Origin: Phycisphaerae bacterium
Lineage (GTDB): Bacteria > Planctomycetota > Phycisphaerae > Phycisphaerales > SM1A02
Length of the DNA stretch: 64,000 nucleotides
Direction: 5' to 3'
NCBI GenBank assembly: GCA_002683195.1
Contig: NYSW01000079.1
Span: forward strand, 27,262-91,261
The notes under the pieces are model-generated. The model was not told where the DNA came from and made no database searches. It was given only the letters and a program-made list of their open reading frames with translations. A program made the translations under genes and the position numbers. Below, one piece after another: positions 60,421-64,000 of the stretch. Within the stretch, counting starts at the first letter, position 1. Every line of letters starts with the position of its first letter.

Positions 60421-60463
60421 GAAAAATCACGCGGCCCCTCCGGTGAACCGGGGGGACCGCGTG
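60421..60463 (-). terminator. Strong rho-independent terminator of the porin gene
   Basis: Minus-strand hairpin with outer arms CACGCGG and CCGCGTG (60428-60434 with 60457-60463) and an inner GC-rich stem, followed by ATTTTTCATTT. It separates the first porin gene (stop 60486) from purL (start 60339). Confidence 0.9.
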
Positions 60464-60485
60464 CGTGGACGGCGGAAAATGGGGC

Positions 60486-62174
60486 TCAGAAGAGCAGTTG
60501 GACGTACGTGCGGAGCACGTACATGTCAGATCCAGGGGTGGTTCGGATGCCGATCTGGGGTGTCGTCCAGTTGGGACTGACCTCCTGCGGCGAAAACGTG
60601 ATCGAGACACCCACCTTCAGATCCTCACCATCGACGTACCAGGTGCCACCCGCGGTGATCCCGAAGTACGGTTCTGGATCGGAATAGGCGTTGTAACTGG
60701 CGAGGTTTCCAGACCCGACCGCACTGAGTCCCTGGTCGAATCCATCCGAGAGAACGTCCATCCAGTCAAAGCCGGCAAAGGCCTCGATCTCGGGGGTCAG
60801 GTACATCGCGCCGTACAGGCTCGCACCGGCCATGGTGACCACCCCCACGTCGAACGTCGGGTTGCTCGAACCCGGATTGCTTTGGTTGCCCGAGATCAAT
60901 CCGAAATTCTGGATGAGGTAGGAGGCACCCGAATCGATGTAGTGGAAATATCCACTGGCGGTGATCGACGCACCACCGATGTTCCAGGTGAGGTCCGCCG
61001 TCAGTCCGATCCAATTGTTGTAGTTGTTGGCGGAGACCGGCAGACCGAACTGATCGAAACCGTTGGACGTCTGGTTGATGGCGGTCTCGTTCAAGTAGAC
61101 CTTGTTCCGTTGCCAATGCATGCCGAAGCCGGCGAGAAGGCCGAACTCCTCACCCGGCGGCGAGGTCATCAGATCGAAATCCTCCCATGCTCCCGCCAGT
61201 TTCCATTCCACCCGGCCACTGAACGAAAGATCGGACTGGTTCTGGAAGTACGGCGAATTCTCGGGTCGGGTGGTCGTGAGCTTGTACGCGGCAAACAGGT
61301 TGTCGTTCGCACCTTCGCTCATCGCGACCCGGGCGCGAATGTCATCTCCGTCGAATCCGAGCTCGATGCCCTGACTTCGACCAAGACCGAAGTGATACGC
61401 GGTCGCCGTTCGATCGCCGGTGAGTTGATTGGCGATGCCGATCTCCCAACCGATGTCGAAGGGCAGCTTGAACTGACCCACCCGGACCGAAAATCCATCG
61501 GTCAACTCGTGCGCAACCCAGGCGTCCAGAAGTTGAAGGCCACCGTTGTAGCTTCCGTAGTCCGGCGTGGCCACGATCACGGAACCCGTGTAGGTCGTGA
61601 AACTCTCCGATCTCGTGTTGGCGAATTCGCCGCTCAGGCCGAACGTGGTGTCACTGCCGAAGACATTGCCGGAGAAATCCAGCCGGGCGTGTGGGATCTC
61701 CCACCCAAACCGGCGCGGGGAATCATCCTGGGTCTGGTATCCGGACCCATCCTCCGGGTCCCAAGTGCTTCGAATGTGGGAGTACTGGTAGCGAGCCTGC
61801 ACCATCCCACCGACATTCAGACGAAAACGGCCATCAGGACTCTGCAAGAAGAAGCCGTCGTCCCAACCTGCCGTGATCCCAGAGTTCTGCAGTGAGGTTC
61901 GGGAGTCGGCATCGGCGAGAACGTCCGTGACAATGCCACGAATCTCCGTCGCTCGCTCCTCGGAAAGCCAGTTCCGGCCTTCGGCGCCCTCAAGTTCGAT
62001 CACACGGCCCTGGAGGGTCTCGTTGCGTTCCTCAAGGTCGGCCAGCCTCTGGGCCATCTCCTGAAGGGAGATCGCCGGGCTGGTCGAATCTTGACCGAAT
62101 CCGGCTCCGCCGGTCATGGCGATGGCCACCAAGGTGGTGATTCCGAATATTCGCCCGTCTCGCATCCTGCGCAT
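60486..62174 (-). CDS. OprO/OprP-like outer-membrane porin, paralogue 1
   Basis: 562 aa from the ATG at 62174 (GGGGA upstream). Signal peptide (IFGITTLVAIAMTGGAGFG), then a short coiled coil (LQEMAQRLADLEERNETLQGRVIEL split into heptads), as in trimeric porins with periplasmic stalks. A beta-barrel follows with alternating aromatic strands (FRLNVGGMVQARYQYS, FDIGWEIGIANQL...) and a terminal YVQLLF, whose C-terminal Phe is the BAM signal. OprO/P-like porins pass phosphate or polyphosphate; the selectivity here cannot be read. One of three tandem homologues. Ends at a strong terminator. Confidence 0.85.
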   Translation of the reverse strand: MRRMRDGRIFGITTLVAIAMTGGAGFGQDSTSPAISLQEMAQRLADLEERNETLQGRVIELEGAEGRNWLSEERATEIRGIVTDVLADADSRTSLQNSGITAGWDDGFFLQSPDGRFRLNVGGMVQARYQYSHIRSTWDPEDGSGYQTQDDSPRRFGWEIPHARLDFSGNVFGSDTTFGLSGEFANTRSESFTTYTGSVIVATPDYGSYNGGLQLLDAWVAHELTDGFSVRVGQFKLPFDIGWEIGIANQLTGDRTATAYHFGLGRSQGIELGFDGDDIRARVAMSEGANDNLFAAYKLTTTRPENSPYFQNQSDLSFSGRVEWKLAGAWEDFDLMTSPPGEEFGLLAGFGMHWQRNKVYLNETAINQTSNGFDQFGLPVSANNYNNWIGLTADLTWNIGGASITASGYFHYIDSGASYLIQNFGLISGNQSNPGSSNPTFDVGVVTMAGASLYGAMYLTPEIEAFAGFDWMDVLSDGFDQGLSAVGSGNLASYNAYSDPEPYFGITAGGTWYVDGEDLKVGVSITFSPQEVSPNWTTPQIGIRTTPGSDMYVLRTYVQLLF

Positions 62175-62267
62175 GTGAATCCCCGAGGCCTGAAAAGGCA
62201 GAGTGTTGCAGGGGATATCGGTCACGACAGACCGCCCTCATGAGCAATCGCAGCGGTTTGGTACCCG

Positions 62268-62292
62268 AAAAAGCCATCCATCAGGAGGATGG
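62268..62292 (-). terminator. Rho-independent terminator between porin genes 2 and 1
   Basis: Minus-strand stem CCATCC / GGATGG with a 7-nt loop followed by CTTTTTC (T5 at 62272-62268). It ends the transcript of the second porin gene (stop 62313) before the first. Confidence 0.8.
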
Positions 62293-62312
62293 GCCTGGCG
62301 GATCGTGGCGGC

Positions 62313-63701
62313 CTAAAACAGAAGCTGCATCTGAGCTCGAAGGGCCCATTGCCCGGACTCGTCCGGGGAGTCCACCCTCATTCCCGCCAAGGCCACGATT
62401 TGCGATCCGTAGGACAGGGAGGAGAAGTTCATCGACCAATCGAGGGTCAATTTGGTGGCGGGGTTCAGGAACCAGTTCCCCCCCACCGTGATCCCGTTGT
62501 ACCGACCGCCTTCCGTACTGCCAGTCCGCCTGGTGGGGTCATAAAGCAGATATTCGTAGAGACCGAAGAGCTCCACGTCGTCGAGGACGAAGACACCACC
62601 CTGCACCGTCACGCCCCACGGATTGGCGGAAGGGCCACCGGGAACGGTCTCATGAGCCCAGACTCCGGATGCGAAGAGACTGGCTCCGCTGAAGGCCAAC
62701 GTCAGATCAGCGGTCACCGAGGTCACCATCGCATCATTGACACCGATGGCGCTGTCCCGAGCACGCTGCACGAGCCCGGCAAGCCCGACCATGGCCGCGA
62801 AATCGGATCCACGCGGGCTGTTGAAATCATCAAGCTGTTCCCAGGATCCCGCAAAGCGATGCTCGCCTCGCGCCACCACGCTGTACCACGCATTCGACTC
62901 GGTCCAAGCAGTGTTGAACCCGTTGGCTCGAGCTGCGCCGAAGGCCGGGCCTGGAAGCCCGTCTCCCGTCCAAGCCGCAAGCCGATCGGATTCCCCGGTC
63001 CACGAGAGTTGCATTCCCTGGGAACGCAGCTGATCGAAGTTGAGACTCACGACCGATCGCTCAGCCGCCAGCAATCTGGAGTCCGGGACGAGTTGTTCGC
63101 GAAGGAACGGGGGCTTGAACTGACCCACCTTGAATTCCCAGCCGTCCCCGAGATCGCGTGCGATCCAAGCCTCGTCGACGTTCGCCCGACCGTTACCCAC
63201 GAAGAAATTCGTTCTGATTCGATACGTCCAACGAGGATCGACCACGTGCCCTCGAAGATTCAGACGCGTCCGGCGATTCTCGAATCCATTGAGATACTCG
63301 GGGTCGGCATTCTCCACCCGATTGAGCACGTACCGGATCTGCAATTGCCCCCCGGCCTCCAGCATGAAGGAGCCGTCGGGGCTTCCGATTCGGAACCCCT
63401 CCTTCCAACTGGATATCTGATCCGCTTCTTGAAACGAGGTTCGCCGTTCGGCATCGGACACCACGTCGACCACCAAAGCCCGAATCTCGGCGAGCCGTTC
63501 CTGGTCGATCGCCTGCTGGCGATCGAACCCGCGGAAGTTCGCGATCTCCTCCCGCAGGCCGTCGATTTCCCGCTGCAGATCCCTGTCATTCCCCTGCGCC
63601 GCGACATGGACGCCCATCGCCATCCCGAGCATCGAAATACCAAGACGTCGCCGATTGCGATTGGCGAGACACGTCTTCGACCTGAATACGGCGATTTCCA
63701 T
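62313..63701 (-). CDS. OprO/OprP-like outer-membrane porin, paralogue 2
   Basis: 462 aa, ATG at 63701 with GGAG at 8-nt spacing. Signal peptide ends near MGVHVAAQ; a coiled-coil stalk (DLQREIDGLREEIANFRG) precedes the barrel. Strands include FMLEAGGQLQIRYVLN and GWEFKVGQFKPPFLREQ, which match the corresponding segments of paralogue 1 (VRVGQFKLPFDI). The C-terminus is ALRAQMQLLF, near-identical to paralogue 3. It is about 100 aa shorter than paralogue 1. Confidence 0.85.
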   Translation of the reverse strand: MEIAVFRSKTCLANRNRRRLGISMLGMAMGVHVAAQGNDRDLQREIDGLREEIANFRGFDRQQAIDQERLAEIRALVVDVVSDAERRTSFQEADQISSWKEGFRIGSPDGSFMLEAGGQLQIRYVLNRVENADPEYLNGFENRRTRLNLRGHVVDPRWTYRIRTNFFVGNGRANVDEAWIARDLGDGWEFKVGQFKPPFLREQLVPDSRLLAAERSVVSLNFDQLRSQGMQLSWTGESDRLAAWTGDGLPGPAFGAARANGFNTAWTESNAWYSVVARGEHRFAGSWEQLDDFNSPRGSDFAAMVGLAGLVQRARDSAIGVNDAMVTSVTADLTLAFSGASLFASGVWAHETVPGGPSANPWGVTVQGGVFVLDDVELFGLYEYLLYDPTRRTGSTEGGRYNGITVGGNWFLNPATKLTLDWSMNFSSLSYGSQIVALAGMRVDSPDESGQWALRAQMQLLF

Positions 63702-63804
63702 GCTTTGAGCTCCAGCCCGACAGACTACTCAGACAGCTTGCATGGCGACACACCACCGGATTCCCCAAAGGCCCGGTCTCCAAGCGACTCGACGGACTTT
63801 CAAC

Positions 63805-64000
63805 TCAGAACAGCAACTGAAGCTGTCCCCGCAACGCCCATTGCCCGACCTCCCCCGACCGATCACGCCGCAGACCGATGCCGTTGGACTGGAAGCCACC
63901 AGCCGCCAGTGAATCGAAGTTGTAGGTCCAGTCGGCCGTGAGCTTCACCGCCGGGGTCAGGAACCAGTTCGAGCCGAGGGTGAAGCCGCTGAATCGGGCG
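63805..64000 (-). CDS. Third porin paralogue, C-terminal part only
   Basis: The window ends inside the gene. The visible 64 residues end in WALRGQLQLLF and contain FTLGSNWFLTPAVKLTADWTYNF, which align with GITVGGNWFLNPATKLTLDW of paralogue 2. So this is a third OprO/P-like porin in tandem. The stop is TGA at 63805-63807. It is 103 bp upstream of paralogue 2 with no terminator between, suggesting co-transcription. Confidence 0.85.
   Translation of the reverse strand, partial: ARFSGFTLGSNWFLTPAVKLTADWTYNFDSLAAGGFQSNGIGLRRDRSGEVGQWALRGQLQLLF

Noticed and set aside
1..64000. CRISPR arrays, insertion sequences, prophage or secretion-system islands
   Set aside because: No evenly spaced repeats, transposase motifs, terminal inverted repeats or phage structural genes were seen in either strand.

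Overview
The window looks like a chromosomal segment of a marine or freshwater member of the Planctomycetota, most likely of the Phycisphaerae type. This is inferred from gene content, not from any rRNA marker. The DNA is GC-rich and almost fully coding. It carries several gene families typical of this phylum: a DUF1552 protein next to a DUF1587/1592/1588-type haem protein, a large HEAT/CxxCH haem-binding protein, dockerin-like proteins built on the motif DxNxDGxVDGxDLGxxL, a prepilin-like H-X-DG protein, a sulfatase and many lipoproteins. I see no prophage, insertion sequence, CRISPR array or plasmid function. The single tyrosine recombinase looks like the housekeeping XerC.

Layout. 1-5135: the tail of an unknown gene, a RarD-type transporter, an exported PhoD-like phosphatase and a ThuA-like protein. 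5228-12744: a prepilin-like protein, small lipoproteins, a large exported HExxH metalloprotease, a tandem PA14 protein, a DUF2231 membrane protein and a chagasin-like protease inhibitor. 12835-14914: an amine oxidase of the sarcosine/N-methyltryptophan oxidase type, divergent from a TetR regulator. The roughly 300 bp between them is full of palindromes and contains a minus-strand terminator. 14929-24771: haem/DUF gene sets, coupled lipoproteins and a methyltransferase. 24791-29407: a conserved unknown protein, purE-purK, a solitary DNA methyltransferase and xerC.

29634-36630: a lipoprotein, a TolB-like propeller lipoprotein, tRNA-Lys(UUU), and a SNF2 helicase coupled to a SWIM zinc-finger protein. 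36679-42328: an overlapping tricorn-protease / DUF4174 / sulfatase operon. 42557-45994: a small hydrophilic protein, an M42 aminopeptidase, a PmtA-like methyltransferase and dapL. 46082-50879: a repeat-containing EF-hand/dockerin-like protein, rlmE, a DUF4097-like lipoprotein and an esterase. 50908-60339: one minus-strand run of purL, purQ, a zinc-ribbon membrane protein, nfo, a TPR lipoprotein, queF and transketolase. 60486-64000: three tandem OprO/P-like porin paralogues, the last cut by the window edge.

How the genes work together. The housekeeping content covers purine synthesis (purE, purK, purL with a built-in PurS part, purQ), lysine/peptidoglycan precursor synthesis by the DapL route, queuosine synthesis, the pentose phosphate pathway and DNA repair. 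The accessory content is an envelope-centred degradative toolkit of proteases, phosphatase, sulfatase, esterase, haem proteins and porins, as expected for a heterotroph feeding on complex organic matter. Reliable minus-strand terminators define several units (30505-30544, 28314-28351, 60421-60463, 62268-62292). All assignments come from reading motifs by eye. No database search was possible, and start codons were chosen from ribosome-binding sites, signal peptides and overlaps. No stretch longer than about 300 bp lacks a gene.
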